From Hamadaea sp013361475 (GTDB lineage Bacteria; Actinomycetota; Actinomycetes; Mycobacteriales; Micromonosporaceae): 64,000 bases of DNA. The notes under the pieces are model-generated. The model did no database searches. It saw nothing but the letters and a program-made list of their open reading frames with translations, and had not been told where the DNA came from. Made by a program: the position numbers and the translations under genes. The stretch lies in NCBI RefSeq assembly GCF_040654195.1, contig NZ_JBFAHM010000011.1, positions 248,001 to 312,000 of the forward strand, in the 5' to 3' direction. Position 1 is the stretch's first letter; each line of letters opens with the position of its first letter. Of the stretch, positions 9,466 to 18,713 are shown in pieces.

Positions 9466-9707
9466 AATAACCGGGGATACGCGGAGCCAGAGGATCGACC
9501 TGGTTCGGGTGTTCGGGTGCGCGGGTGGAGTTCAACAACGGGCTGGAGGTCTATCGGATCTCATGACCGTCGGTTGAAGGATCTTCTTATCTCCGCGCGA
9601 GCCGCGCCGAAGACCCGTTGCACTACCATGAGCGGTGGAGCGGGTGGCGTTGCATACACCCGTCCTCGACGGCAGGATGGCGGCAATCATGCCGAACGGG
9701 GGCGACG

Positions 9708-10463
9708 ATGGCGGCACCATCCGAGACGCTCGCGTGCGGCCGAAGGTTACAGCGTCTGTCGATGTGGATGCTGGGGGGTGCCGGGCTGTCGATCGTCGGT
9801 TTCGTCGGAGGCGGTTACGTCGCGGCCACGGCCGGATGGATCGCCGAGGACGACGCGACGATCGTCCTCGGCGGACTGATAATCGCGGTCGGGTTCTTGG
9901 TAGCCATGTTCGTTGCGAGCCGCCGTGGCGCTCGCCTGATCCATGACTCGATCGGCGCGATTACGGACGAACCCGCATCCGACGTTCCCGACAGTATCTG
10001 TTTCGGATACCGCAGACCCCTGCGGCTGATGGCGGTGATAGTGCCTCCCTATCTCGCCGCGCTCGCCTCACTGCCATTCTGGGCCCCAACCGGTGCTTGG
10101 GTCTGTCCTGTGGTCATCGGTTCGCTGGGGCTTGGGTGCCTGTTCGGCTTCGGACCAGAGGCGGCCGGCTTCACCGGGGCCTGCATCGACGCATCTGGAA
10201 TCTGGCTGCCGGCTGCCGGTCTGCGCCTGCCGTGGTCATCCATTCGCTCCGTTACGGCCACCCCGAACAGCATCGAAATCATCATCAGCACCAGCGGAGT
10301 CGCCGAACGCTGCGGCGGCGTGCCCGGCCGCTGGACCGAGCAAGCCCTGCGCAAGGGCAAGCGCGGTAACCCCTTGAAGGCTTACGCACCCCAGCCGGAG
10401 CTGGCCGTGTGGGTCGCTCGACGCTATCTCCGCGACGCCGTGATCGGTCCCACCGCCGGTTAG
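9708..10463 (+). CDS. hypothetical membrane protein with PH-like C-terminus
   Basis: A 251-residue protein that I cannot assign to a named family. Four hydrophobic segments lie near residues 19-42, 50-70, 106-123 and 131-149. They are followed by a soluble C-terminal region whose alternating strands and short hydrophilic turns (IDASGIWLPAAGLRLPWSSI, SVTATPNSIEIII) look like a bacterial PH-type domain. ATG 9708 was preferred to the upstream ATG at 9618 because the intervening 30 residues are Arg/Trp/Cys-rich with no known pattern, and a GGGGGCG stretch precedes 9708. Confidence 0.7.
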   Translation: MAAPSETLACGRRLQRLSMWMLGGAGLSIVGFVGGGYVAATAGWIAEDDATIVLGGLIIAVGFLVAMFVASRRGARLIHDSIGAITDEPASDVPDSICFGYRRPLRLMAVIVPPYLAALASLPFWAPTGAWVCPVVIGSLGLGCLFGFGPEAAGFTGACIDASGIWLPAAGLRLPWSSIRSVTATPNSIEIIISTSGVAERCGGVPGRWTEQALRKGKRGNPLKAYAPQPELAVWVARRYLRDAVIGPTAG

Positions 10464-10623
10464 TCGGCGTGCACGTTCTGTGGTCCCACCAAACGGCGAC
10501 TGACGGCGCCGCCCTGTAGCTCTCACGTAGGTCGCCGGCGGGGAACGCGACTGATCCGATCGCGGGTGGTCTGGCATCATTCCCGCACGGGTCCGACGCG
10601 ACTCATTGAGCCGGGGAGGCATC

Positions 10624-12486
10624 GTGCGGGTTACGGCGCGGCAGCGATGGCGGTACCGGTTCGACAACACCATGTCGCGCGGCACGCCGGCGTTGATCGG
10701 ACTGCTCGCGCTTGCATCCTTGCTTCTCGTGGTCTCGGTGACCGGGCTCGTCATGCTGTTCGCACCCCGGGATGTCACCGACACATCCGACGCCTTGTGG
10801 CGCAGCCTGCTGCGCACACTCGATCCGGGCACCATGGGCGGCGATCAGGGCACCGCCCCGTTCCTGGCCTTGATGCTGCTGGTCACAGTGGGCGGCATCT
10901 TCATCGTCAGCTCGCTGGTCGGGGTCCTGTCCAGCGGCTTGGACGCTCGGCTGGCCTTGCTGCGTAAAGGTAAGTCCCTGGTGGTCGAGCAGGACCATAC
11001 CGTCATTCTGGGTTGGTCGCCGAGCCTGTTCACGATCGTCGCCGAACTCGAGCAGGCCAGCGGCGGTCGTGATGTGTGCGTCGCGATCCTCGCGGACCGG
11101 GACAAGATCGCCATGGAAGACGAGATCCGAACCCGGATCGGCCGGTCAGCCCGGCTGCGGGTCGTCTGCCGAACTGGCAACCCGGCCGCACCACTCGATT
11201 TAGAGATCATTCGCCCGGACACGGCGGCTGTCGTCATCATCCCCACCCCGGACGTCGCCGACCCCGACCTGCAGGTGATGAAGATGGTGCTGGCCCTCAA
11301 CCACCGCGAATGGTCCGACGGCCGGCCACCGGTCGTCGCAGCCATCGCCGACTCCACGAACCTGGCCGCTGCCAGGTTGGCCGGCCCCGACGTGACCTTC
11401 GTCGACGCCGAGGACGTGACGGCCCGGCTGATCGTGCAATCACGCCGGCATCCTGGCCTGTCCGCGGTATGCACAGATCTGCTCGGCTTCGTCGGCGAAG
11501 AGATCCACACCCGGGCCGAGCCCGACCTGACCGGACGCACCTACGGCGAGGTGTTGACCGAGTACGCGACCGCCACCGTGTTCGGGATTCGTGATGCGGC
11601 AGGGGAAGTAGTCGTCAACCCGGCACCGCATACGCTGCTGCGCGATGGCGACGAGCTGATCATGCTGGCCGTGAGCAAGGCGCACATCCAGCGTGCCTCG
11701 ATGCCAGCCCGCATCACCGCCGAGGCGATCGCCAGCAAGCCGATCACCCCGGAACCGGTGGACGCGACCCTGATCTTGGGCTGGAACGCCCACGGGCCGA
11801 CGATCCTGCGCCTGCTGGACCAATACCTGCCTGCTGGCTGTGCGATCACCGTGGCCGCCCAACGGCTTTCCGCCGACAGCGCCGCCCTGCTCGGGCAGTT
11901 CACCAGCATCGGCGTCACAACCGTGGGTTGCGACCCGGCCAGCAGACCGGACCTCGAAGCGCTGTCGCCGGGCCACTTCCAGCACGTGGTGGTCCTCGCC
12001 GACGATGCAGTCGATGACGAGCACGCCGACGCCCGCACCCTGACGACCCTGCTGCACCTACGCGACCTCAAACAACGCCACGGCCACACGTATGCGATCG
12101 TGGGGGAGATCAGCGACGACGCCAACCGAGGTCTGGCCCAGGTCACCCGCGCCGACGATTTCGTGGTCAGCACCAAGATGATCAGTCTGCTACTGGCCCA
12201 ACTGGCTCGCAATCATCATCTGGCGGCGATCTTCGCCGAACTGTTCGACCCCGAGGGGTCCGACATATACCTGAAGCCGGCAGGCGACTACCTGCGAACC
12301 GATACGCCGGCAACCTTCGCGACCGTCATCGAGGCCGCTCGCCGCCGCGGCCAGACAGCTATCGGCTATCGTCGCAACGACCAGGCGCACCGCGCACCCG
12401 AGTACGGAGTCGTCCTCAACCCGGATCCGACCATCCTGCTGTCCTTCTCGCCCGAGGACCGCGTGGTGGTTCTGGCCGTCAACTGA
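10624..12486 (+). CDS. CASTOR/POLLUX-type putative ion channel with two RCK/TrkA domains
   Basis: A 620-residue protein. Two membrane segments (about 23-47 and 79-104) bracket a short pore loop (DALWRSLLRTLDPGTMGG). After them come two tandem TrkA-N-like Rossmann domains, the first starting at HTVILGWSP and the second at DATLILGWNAHGPTILRLL, each followed by a TrkA-C-like part (for example LLRDGDELIMLAV). Bacterial members resemble plant CASTOR/POLLUX nuclear-envelope channels and likely conduct K+ or Ca2+ under nucleotide or ion control. GTG 10624 is the start because GGGGAGG lies 5 nt upstream. It is a single-gene unit. Confidence 0.88.
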   Translation: MRVTARQRWRYRFDNTMSRGTPALIGLLALASLLLVVSVTGLVMLFAPRDVTDTSDALWRSLLRTLDPGTMGGDQGTAPFLALMLLVTVGGIFIVSSLVGVLSSGLDARLALLRKGKSLVVEQDHTVILGWSPSLFTIVAELEQASGGRDVCVAILADRDKIAMEDEIRTRIGRSARLRVVCRTGNPAAPLDLEIIRPDTAAVVIIPTPDVADPDLQVMKMVLALNHREWSDGRPPVVAAIADSTNLAAARLAGPDVTFVDAEDVTARLIVQSRRHPGLSAVCTDLLGFVGEEIHTRAEPDLTGRTYGEVLTEYATATVFGIRDAAGEVVVNPAPHTLLRDGDELIMLAVSKAHIQRASMPARITAEAIASKPITPEPVDATLILGWNAHGPTILRLLDQYLPAGCAITVAAQRLSADSAALLGQFTSIGVTTVGCDPASRPDLEALSPGHFQHVVVLADDAVDDEHADARTLTTLLHLRDLKQRHGHTYAIVGEISDDANRGLAQVTRADDFVVSTKMISLLLAQLARNHHLAAIFAELFDPEGSDIYLKPAGDYLRTDTPATFATVIEAARRRGQTAIGYRRNDQAHRAPEYGVVLNPDPTILLSFSPEDRVVVLAVN

Positions 12487-12854
12487 TCGCGGCCGCGGAT
12501 ACAAGCCGCCCAGGTCGCCGTTGGCGCAACCGCCCGCTGAACGCGGGCCTACGCTGCGGACCTGGTAGCCGTGCGACCTGACGACGGATCCGGGGGTGGC
12601 CAGACCCAGCGTGTCGGCAGGTAGTTTGGCCCGACCGACCCGCTCGTGGGCGTGGCGGGATCTGTGCCTACGTCCGGCGGCGCCGACGTCCTCAATCTGA
12701 TCCACTTCTGCTGGCTGATAGCCGGCTGCCGGCACCCCGACCGTTCGGCAGTCATCGTGAGCCGCTGCTCGACCTGCCGACCGCGAAGCCATTGCCATCG
12801 GGTGTAAAGACCGTGAAGTACGGGTCCCGGCGCGCCGCCATGAAAGCGGCCGCG
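12487..12854. other. intergenic stretch, no supported gene
   Basis: About 370 bases after the channel gene. Frames antisense to this stretch are open but give Arg/Ser-rich translations without family features, and no strong terminator hairpin is evident. Confidence 0.45.
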
Positions 12855-13097
12855 TCAGCCTCCGGAACACTGTGCGAACGCCGCTCGAGCCCACGCGCGC
12901 CACTGCTCGTCGGTCATGACACGGCCGTGGCCGAGGAGGCAACCCATGGACTCCATGTTGCGTTCGATCGTGTCAACGGGTCGCCCCAGCGCATCGACGA
13001 CCTGCTGCCGAAGACCCGGAATCATGCCGGCGCGCCGCCACTCGTCCGGGAACCGCTCGGCGAAGTGCCTCTCCAACGACCGTCGATCCCATTCCAT
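12855..13097 (-). CDS. small hypothetical protein
   Basis: An 80-residue open frame beginning MEWDRRSLERHFAERF. It has balanced charge, regular heptad-like spacing of hydrophobics and a plausible all-helical fold (RRAGMIPGLRQQVVDALGRPVDTIERN). An AGG ribosome-like site lies about 8 nt before ATG 13097. The composition differs from the Arg/Pro-rich shadow frames nearby, which is why I keep it. I do not recognise a family. It has no operon partner. Confidence 0.5.
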   Translation of the reverse strand: MEWDRRSLERHFAERFPDEWRRAGMIPGLRQQVVDALGRPVDTIERNMESMGCLLGHGRVMTDEQWRAWARAAFAQCSGG

Positions 13098-13487
13098 CCT
13101 TCGACCTGCCTTGTCCCGCGATGCCGCTGCAGCCTCATCGTGGCGTTCGCCCACGTCAGCCACCACCTACTGAGGGGCGGAATTGGGCCACTTCCAGGCT
13201 GCTCCTGTCGCCGTTCGAACTCCCCGGCTCGTGGGTGATGGCGGCCGGTCCGTCCGAGACACCGAACTTCGGGAGCCCTTCGATATCTCGATGCCAGCAG
13301 GCCCGGTTCGGAACCTGGGCGGTGGCCGCATCAATGCAGATCCGCCTGGCGCGCGTGCTAGGCAGGAACGTTCAGTCGCGCTAAAGCCCGGATGTTCGCG
13401 CCGCAGCCGGGATACTGGCTGCCAAACGGTGGCGCGAGCGAAGGCCGGGCGAGCCTGAGGATCGATCGTCGCGGGTCCGCCGGACGT
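13098..13487. other. intergenic stretch, no supported gene
   Basis: About 390 bases between two convergent or same-strand small genes. No coding pattern, RNA gene or repeat recognised. Confidence 0.4.
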
Positions 13488-13784
13488 TCAGCGTTCACTT
13501 GAACGGTGCGGCCCGGCGACGACGTCTCGTGCAGCAGTGCGCAACAAGGTCGTCAGCGCGATGTCGCTACGGGCGGTGCGGATTGTGTGGGCCGTGGTGG
13601 CCATCAACGTGAGGCCGTAGAAGATCGCCACGAAGGCAAGCCAGATTCCGACCACCGCCGGTATCCAGCAGCCGAGGTATCCGACGCCGGCGGCCGCCGC
13701 AGACGTGAGCACACCGGCCGCAGTCATCCGCAGTCCTGCCAGATGCAGCCGGTACACCGGCCAACGCCGAACCTTGTTAACCAT
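13488..13784 (-). CDS. small two-helix membrane protein, unknown
   Basis: A 98-residue protein with a basic N-terminus (MVNKVRRWPVYRLHLAGLR) and two hydrophobic helices (about 20-42 and 45-65), followed by a polar tail with HTIRTARSDIALTTLL. It is likely an inner-membrane protein with both ends inside. GAGAG lies just before the ATG. I do not recognise a family, and no neighbour suggests a job. Confidence 0.6.
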   Translation of the reverse strand: MVNKVRRWPVYRLHLAGLRMTAAGVLTSAAAAGVGYLGCWIPAVVGIWLAFVAIFYGLTLMATTAHTIRTARSDIALTTLLRTAARDVVAGPHRSSER

Positions 13785-13945
13785 GCTCTCAACGGTATGG
13801 CCGTCGATGTCTTGGTGCAGCCACCGTACCGGGTGAACGATGTGACAACCTCAAACTCGAGATGCTAGGTAAAAGGCCGTCAACAGGCGGAAAATAGTCG
13901 TAAGGCGGAGGCGGTCCGCCTGGAGGGCCACGCGGGAGGGAGACC

Positions 13946-14305
13946 ATGGATCAGCGCCCAGCGGTGTCGATATCGATGAGTTCATGTTCTGGCGGCTCCG
14001 GCGTGCTCGCCGTCGCCGGGGAGATCGACCTCACCAGCAGCGAGCAGCTCGCCGTGGCCGTACGCGACGTGGTCACCCGCGGTGACATCGATCGGATCAC
14101 GCTCGACCTGGATCAGCTGACGTTCCTGGACTCCATGGGTATCCATGCCTTGATGGACGTCAAGAGCTGGGCGAGCGAGCACGGCGTCGTCCTGCGCGTG
14201 AGCAACCCGCACAACATGGTGCACCGGGTCCTGGCGATCACCGGAGTCCTGACCGAACTCATGGACGAACCTCAACGCAGTTCCGTGCAGCAGGCCGACT
14301 TCTGA
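13946..14305 (+). CDS. STAS-domain anti-sigma-factor antagonist
   Basis: A 119-residue stand-alone STAS protein. GVLAVAGEIDLTSSEQL forms the first strands, and LDLDQLTFLDSMGIHALMDVK contains the DS motif whose Ser is the site phosphorylated by an RsbW-type kinase. Unphosphorylated STAS proteins bind the anti-sigma kinase and free a stress or developmental sigma factor. GGAGGGAG precedes ATG 13946. No kinase lies adjacent; an HATPase protein at 20.4 kb is a possible but unproven partner. Confidence 0.9.
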   Translation: MDQRPAVSISMSSCSGGSGVLAVAGEIDLTSSEQLAVAVRDVVTRGDIDRITLDLDQLTFLDSMGIHALMDVKSWASEHGVVLRVSNPHNMVHRVLAITGVLTELMDEPQRSSVQQADF

Positions 14306-14472
14306 GGTAACCCAGGCCCCAGTGCGCGGCGGCCGCCAGCGCCGATCACGACTCGGCCGCTCTGGCTCCCGAGCACCGCATCAGTCCGTGCTGCGGGCCA
14401 CCGCAGCACGAACTGATCGCGTCAGAAGAACCGCAGAAGGTGTCTGCGGTGCGGCCCTGCACGAGCGGCTGG

Positions 14473-14985
14473 TCAGCCGAGCGGGACTGTGGTCGTGCCG
14501 TAGGTGGTGTAGAGGCCGGCGGAGCTGCCGGTCTGCGTGACGCTGCTCCAGGTTCCGTCGGTGCCCTCGTTGCCGGGGCAGGCTCCGCCGACCACTGGGA
14601 TCTCACCGGACTCGATGACCGTGCCGTAACCGGTGAGCTGGAAACCGTCGATCTGCTTGTGGGTGCGTGCGTCGTAGGTGACCTGTCCGGCGACCTCGGT
14701 CGTCGTGCTGTGGGTGACGTTGTGGGTCTTCTCGCCTCGGGTGCCTTCGCCGGTGATCCAGGTGCAGACCGCGTCGTAGCTGTCGGTCGCCGTGTAGCTG
14801 AAGCTGACACCGGCGGCGTTGGCCTGCAGGGTGGCGTTGTTCCAGCCGAACGCCAGCTGGACGTCGCCCTTGCCGACGAAGCCGGTGCCGGTGGCCGCAT
14901 CGAATGTGACGACGGCTGCGGCGGGTGCCGCGACAGCCAGGATGGCGGCGGCGGCCGCGACGGCGATCATGATGGTGCGTCGCAT
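14473..14985 (-). CDS. secreted hypothetical protein
   Basis: A 170-residue exported protein with a clear Sec signal peptide (MRRTIMIAVAAAAAILAVAAP, cleavage near AAA-V). The mature part is Thr/Gly/Ser-rich and predicted all-beta (DVQLAFGWNNATLQANAAG), with two Cys that could pair (CTWITGEG, GACPGNEG). I do not recognise a domain name, although similar small secreted beta-proteins are common in actinomycetes. GAGGAGGA sits 5 nt before ATG 14985, fixing the start. Confidence 0.75.
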   Translation of the reverse strand: MRRTIMIAVAAAAAILAVAAPAAAVVTFDAATGTGFVGKGDVQLAFGWNNATLQANAAGVSFSYTATDSYDAVCTWITGEGTRGEKTHNVTHSTTTEVAGQVTYDARTHKQIDGFQLTGYGTVIESGEIPVVGGACPGNEGTDGTWSSVTQTGSSAGLYTTYGTTTVPLG

Positions 14986-15400
14986 GGGTCCTCCTCGAGG
15001 TCGACCGGAGTCTGGGCTGCTCCGGTGGGTGAACGGGTCCACTGTGGGGACATGCGTCAGCCGCGGCAAAACGACTCAAGCCCTCTTGACACAAGGACGA
15101 AGGTCCCGCAGGGCCGGCTAGCCGCGCCCATGCGGTCGGCCGCAAGCGCGGGAAGATCGGGACCGCGCCGCCGTGGGGCATGGCCGGTCCAGACCACGGG
15201 CCGACCTGTTCTGGCCGGTGAGTCGCCGACGGCGCTGCACGGCGTAACCCACCTGATCGACGATGCGTCGTTCCTCGGTTGCCCGGGTCACGACACATCG
15301 TTCGGCCGCAAGCGTTGGCCACGGTCGCAGCGAAGGGCTCGCGGGCGCGCCACCGGTATCGTGATCGCAGAGACCGTCATCTGCCTACGCACATGAGGGA
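14986..15400. other. intergenic stretch, no supported gene
   Basis: About 415 bases between the divergent secreted-protein gene and the ABC exporter. It presumably holds both promoters, but I could not identify convincing -35/-10 boxes or an operator. No coding frame is persuasive. Confidence 0.45.
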
Positions 15401-16342
15401 ATGAGGGCTATGCGGAGTCGGCCCACCGTCACGGGGCAGGTCATAGCCGTCGAGGATGTCAGCAAGAGCTATCGGGATGTGCTTGCCGTCGACCGGGTCA
15501 CCCTGACAGTGACGTCCGGCGAGATCTATGCGCTGCTGGGGCTCAACGGTGCAGGGAAGACCACGCTGATCCGGATGCTGCTGGGCATGATCCGGCCGAG
15601 CGGCGGCCATGTCCGCGTCTTGGGCACGCGCGTCTCGGCCCGATCGCACGAGATCTGGGGCGACGTGGGCTACCTGGTGGAGACACCGGCGGCGTATCCG
15701 GAGCTGACGGTCCGGGAAAATCTTGATGCCGTACGCCGGCTGCGGCGCATCGGCGACCGTGGCGTGGTCGGTGCCGCGATCGAACGGCTGGGCCTGGCCG
15801 AGTACGCCGATCGTCGCGCCCGGACGCTGTCGCTGGGTAACACGCAGCGACTCGGGCTGGCCAAGGCGCTGCTGCACTCCCCGCGGCTGCTCATCCTCGA
15901 CGAGCCTGCCAACGGCCTCGACCCGGCTGGGGTGGTCGAGATCCGGCAGCTGCTGCTCGACCTGGCCGCCGACGGGACGACGGTGTTCCTGTCCAGCCAT
16001 GTGCTGGCAGAAGTGGCCCGGTTGGCCACCCGGATCGGGATCATCCACGCCGGACGGCTGCAGGAGGAGTTCGCGGCGGCTGATCTGGCGGGTCGCGTGC
16101 GCCGCCAGTTGTCGATCGGCGCGCGCGACGTGGCGGCGGCCGCCGGTGCGTTGACGACCGCCGGATACACCGTACGCGCCGAGGGTGAAGATCTGACCTG
16201 CACGGACACCACGGCGGTCGACCATCCGGAGGACGTCGCGGTGGCGCTGGTGGCGGCGGGGTGCCCGCCGACGCGGCTGGTCGTGGAGCGTGAGGATCTG
16301 GAGACGTACTTTCTGCGTACCGTCGGGGTGGAGCATGCGTGA
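15401..16342 (+). CDS. ABC transporter ATP-binding protein (exporter type)
   Basis: A 313-residue ATPase: Walker A GLNGAGKTT, the signature in the variant form LSLGNTQRLGLAKAL, Walker B LLILDEPANGLDPAG and the switch His in SSHVLAEV. The domain layout (ATPase about 1-220, then a variable C-terminal part) is that of ABC-2 type drug or lipid exporters. Starts at 15401 and 15410 are both possible. It overlaps the permease gene by 8 nt, so the two form a transporter. The substrate is unknown. Confidence 0.92.
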   Translation: MRAMRSRPTVTGQVIAVEDVSKSYRDVLAVDRVTLTVTSGEIYALLGLNGAGKTTLIRMLLGMIRPSGGHVRVLGTRVSARSHEIWGDVGYLVETPAAYPELTVRENLDAVRRLRRIGDRGVVGAAIERLGLAEYADRRARTLSLGNTQRLGLAKALLHSPRLLILDEPANGLDPAGVVEIRQLLLDLAADGTTVFLSSHVLAEVARLATRIGIIHAGRLQEEFAAADLAGRVRRQLSIGARDVAAAAGALTTAGYTVRAEGEDLTCTDTTAVDHPEDVAVALVAAGCPPTRLVVEREDLETYFLRTVGVEHA

Positions 16343-17114
16343 GGCCTGGGCGGTTGAGGTCCGCAAAGCGCGTCGTTCGCGGCTGCCGGCGGTGACCGCG
16401 GCGGCGTTCGCAGTGACGACGGCTGTGGCCGGCATGTTCATGTTCATCCTGAAGGACCCACAGCGTGCACGGGATCTGGGCCTGCTGGGAACCAAGGCCG
16501 AGCTGTCCGGCGCTGTCGCCGACTGGCCCGGCTACCTGGCGCTTTTGGCCCAGACCACCGCGGTGGGCGGGGTGATGATCTTCGGTGTCACCGTGATCTG
16601 GATCTTCGGCCGCGAATTCAGCGACCACACCGCCAAAGATCTGCTTGCCCTGCCGACTGCCCGCACCACGATCGTGGCTGCCAAGTTCGCCGTCACCGCG
16701 GTGTGGTGCCTGTTGCTCGCACTGGAGACGTTCCTGCTCGGGCTCGGCGTCGGCGCGGCGCTGAGCCTGCCGGACTGGTCGGCCACCACGGCGGCGGAGG
16801 GTCTGGGTCGCATCCTGCTGACGGCGCTGATGACCTGGCTGCTGGTGTCGGTGCTGGCCTGGGCGGCCAGCGCCGGGCGCGGCTACCTGGCGGCGGTCGG
16901 CGTCATGTTCGTGATCGTCTTCCTCGCCCAGATCGTCGCCGCACTCGGCTACGGACACGTCTTCCCCTGGTCGGTGCCCGGGATTTACAGCGGCATCGCG
17001 GGTGACGGCAAACCCGCGGTCGGCCCGGTCGGCTTCGCCCTCGTCGGCGTCGTCGGAATTGCCGGCGTCGCCGCCACCGTCTGGTGGTGGCGCGACGCCG
17101 ACCAGGCCAGATGA
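16335..17114 (+). CDS. ABC-2 type exporter permease
   Basis: A 259-residue membrane protein starting MREAWAVEVRKARRSRLP with about six transmembrane segments (for example VTAAAFAVTTAVAGMFMF, VGGVMIFGVTVIWIFG, LLTALMTWLLVSVLAWAA). The second extracellular/cytoplasmic loop FGREFSDHTAKDLLALPTART is the coupling segment common to ABC-2 permeases. The start ATG lies inside the end of the ATPase gene (ATGCGTGA), which means tight coupling. Together they should export a small molecule or peptide, with no substrate gene nearby. Confidence 0.88.
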   Translation: MREAWAVEVRKARRSRLPAVTAAAFAVTTAVAGMFMFILKDPQRARDLGLLGTKAELSGAVADWPGYLALLAQTTAVGGVMIFGVTVIWIFGREFSDHTAKDLLALPTARTTIVAAKFAVTAVWCLLLALETFLLGLGVGAALSLPDWSATTAAEGLGRILLTALMTWLLVSVLAWAASAGRGYLAAVGVMFVIVFLAQIVAALGYGHVFPWSVPGIYSGIAGDGKPAVGPVGFALVGVVGIAGVAATVWWWRDADQAR

Positions 17115-17454
17115 CACAGATCCGACCACGACCGGCGCGGCGATTCATGATCGGGCCGGAACGTTGCGACACCACCCCGAGGTCATGCCGTGACCGACGA
17201 GCTCCCGCTCGAGCACGCGGCGTTCGTGTGGCCGGGCACCCACCCTGAAGTCCCAGGTCGGCAGTCCGGCCCGCAACGCGGCCGGCACGCCACTGCCCAC
17301 GGGCCCGCCGAGCACCACCGGCGGACTACGGACAAAGGCGCCGCCCGGTGCCCTCGGCTCCGGGGTAGGCGTCCCGCTGACCAGCTCGCCTCCGCGGAAT
17401 ATCGGTGCCGACACGCGCGCTGCGATGATACGAAGACCGCAAAAGGGGGCGAGG
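17115..17454. other. intergenic stretch with an unexplained antisense open frame
   Basis: About 340 bases. On the minus strand a frame (about 17145-17415) reads without Arg runs (for example GSGVPAALRAGLPTWDFRVG). This could be a gene remnant, but no start, ribosome site or family was recognised, so it is not called. Confidence 0.3.
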
Positions 17455-18132
17455 ATGTACGAAGCCGAATTCGGCCGATACCTGCGCAGCCTGACCGCCT
17501 CATGGCAGGGCCTGGCGGCGAACAAGACCGGGGCATCGGTCACCGTCCAACCCGACTACGTCGCCGCGCGGTTCCCCGATCCGTACGTCTACCTCAACAA
17601 CGCGGTGATTCTCGCGCCCGACGCGGTCGCAGCGGCTGTCGCGATGTTCTCGGATCGTCCGCACGCGCTGTGGTGCCTGGACGACGCGACCGACATCGCC
17701 GCGGCCATCGCCGCCCACGGCTACGCCCACAGCGAGACCACCCGCCCCATGCTGCGTCAACTCCACGACGTGCCCGAACCGGAACAGCGCACCATCATCG
17801 AGGCCGACCTGGACCGCTTTGCCGACCTGATTGACGTCCCGCCGCAGCTGCTACACGACGTGCCGCGGCTACGCGCATATGCCACCGCCGGCTACGAATC
17901 CGGCCTCGTCCTGCAAGACGACGATCACGACGTGTACGTGTCGATGGTGCACACCCAGCCGCACGCCCGCAGGCGGGGCCTGGCGACAGCCGTCCTGACC
18001 GCAGCGTTGGCCGATGCTCGGCGCTGGGGCGCGCGTACGGCAACGCTGCAGTCCACCCCGATGGCCGATCACCTCTACCTGCAGCACGGTTTCACACCAT
18101 TGGGGCAGTGGCAGGAGTGGACACGCCAGTGA
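17455..18132 (+). CDS. GNAT-family N-acetyltransferase
   Basis: A 225-residue protein. The C-terminal 90 residues are a GNAT fold with VYVSMVHTQPHARRRGLATAVLTAALADARRWG (motif A, acetyl-CoA pyrophosphate loop written R-R-R-G-L-A) and LYLQHGFTPLG at the end. The N-terminal 110 residues are a less conserved extension (MYEAEFGRYLRSL). A purine-rich GGGGGCGAGG directly precedes ATG 17455, supporting that start over the frame opening at 17425. It overlaps the next GNAT gene by GTGA. Confidence 0.85.
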   Translation: MYEAEFGRYLRSLTASWQGLAANKTGASVTVQPDYVAARFPDPYVYLNNAVILAPDAVAAAVAMFSDRPHALWCLDDATDIAAAIAAHGYAHSETTRPMLRQLHDVPEPEQRTIIEADLDRFADLIDVPPQLLHDVPRLRAYATAGYESGLVLQDDDHDVYVSMVHTQPHARRRGLATAVLTAALADARRWGARTATLQSTPMADHLYLQHGFTPLGQWQEWTRQ

Positions 18133-18605
18133 CCGGCGAACGGCTGCGAATCGTGGCGCCCGGCGCGCACCGCGACGCGTATCTTGCCCTGCTCGACCTG
18201 GCAGACGATTCACCCGACCAAGTCCGCGGCTACTACCAGCGCGGTGATCTGTACGTCTTCGACGGCGCCGACGGCATACCGCTCGGTGTCGTGCTGGTGC
18301 TGGCCGCAGGCGACGAGGTGGAGTTGAAGGCGGTCGCGGTCCAAACCGCGCTGCAGCGTCAGGGGATCGGCCGGCGGATGCTGGCCGCAGTCCTGGCGGA
18401 CCTGCGCGCCCGCGGCGTGCGGTCGGCGGTGGTCGGCACGGCCAGCGCGGGTGTCGGCGAACTGGCCTTCTATCAGAAGGCAGGGTTCCGGTTGCGTGAC
18501 ATCGAACGCGACTACTTCAACCTGGCCCGCGGCTACCCCGATGATCTGCAGGACAACGGGATCCCGGTGCGCGACATGGTCTGGATGGATCAGCGCCTGG
18601 CCTGA
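18129..18605 (+). CDS. GNAT-family N-acetyltransferase
   Basis: A 158-residue single-domain GNAT protein with EVELKAVAVQTALQRQGIGRRMLAAVLADLRARG (strand 4 and motif A with Q-x-x-G-I-G) and ELAFYQKAGFRLRDIERDYF. It likely acetylates a small amine in the cytoplasm. GTG 18129 overlaps the previous stop codon (GTGA), so it is translationally coupled to the first GNAT gene. A strong hairpin follows 12 nt after its stop. Confidence 0.88.
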   Translation: MTGERLRIVAPGAHRDAYLALLDLADDSPDQVRGYYQRGDLYVFDGADGIPLGVVLVLAAGDEVELKAVAVQTALQRQGIGRRMLAAVLADLRARGVRSAVVGTASAGVGELAFYQKAGFRLRDIERDYFNLARGYPDDLQDNGIPVRDMVWMDQRLA

Positions 18606-18617
18606 CGTTGAGCAGCG

Positions 18618-18646
18618 GCGGGCGGCGACGACGCATCGCCGCCCGC
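18618..18646 (+). terminator. hairpin terminator after the GNAT pair
   Basis: Arms GCGGGCGGCGA and TCGCCGCCCGC are perfectly complementary over 11 bp with a 7-nt loop, 12 nt after the GNAT stop codon. There is no U-tract, as is usual in actinomycetes. Confidence 0.7.
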
Positions 18647-18713
18647 AACCGTCTCGCCAAGATTCGAATGGACTGCCATGTCGGGCCGGGCCGCAGCGTG
18701 CTACGAGATCCGG

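Noticed and set aside
17145..17543. A minus-strand frame in front of and overlapping the GNAT gene
   Set aside because: It reads smoothly but half of it is antisense to the real GNAT start, and no family or start signal was recognised.
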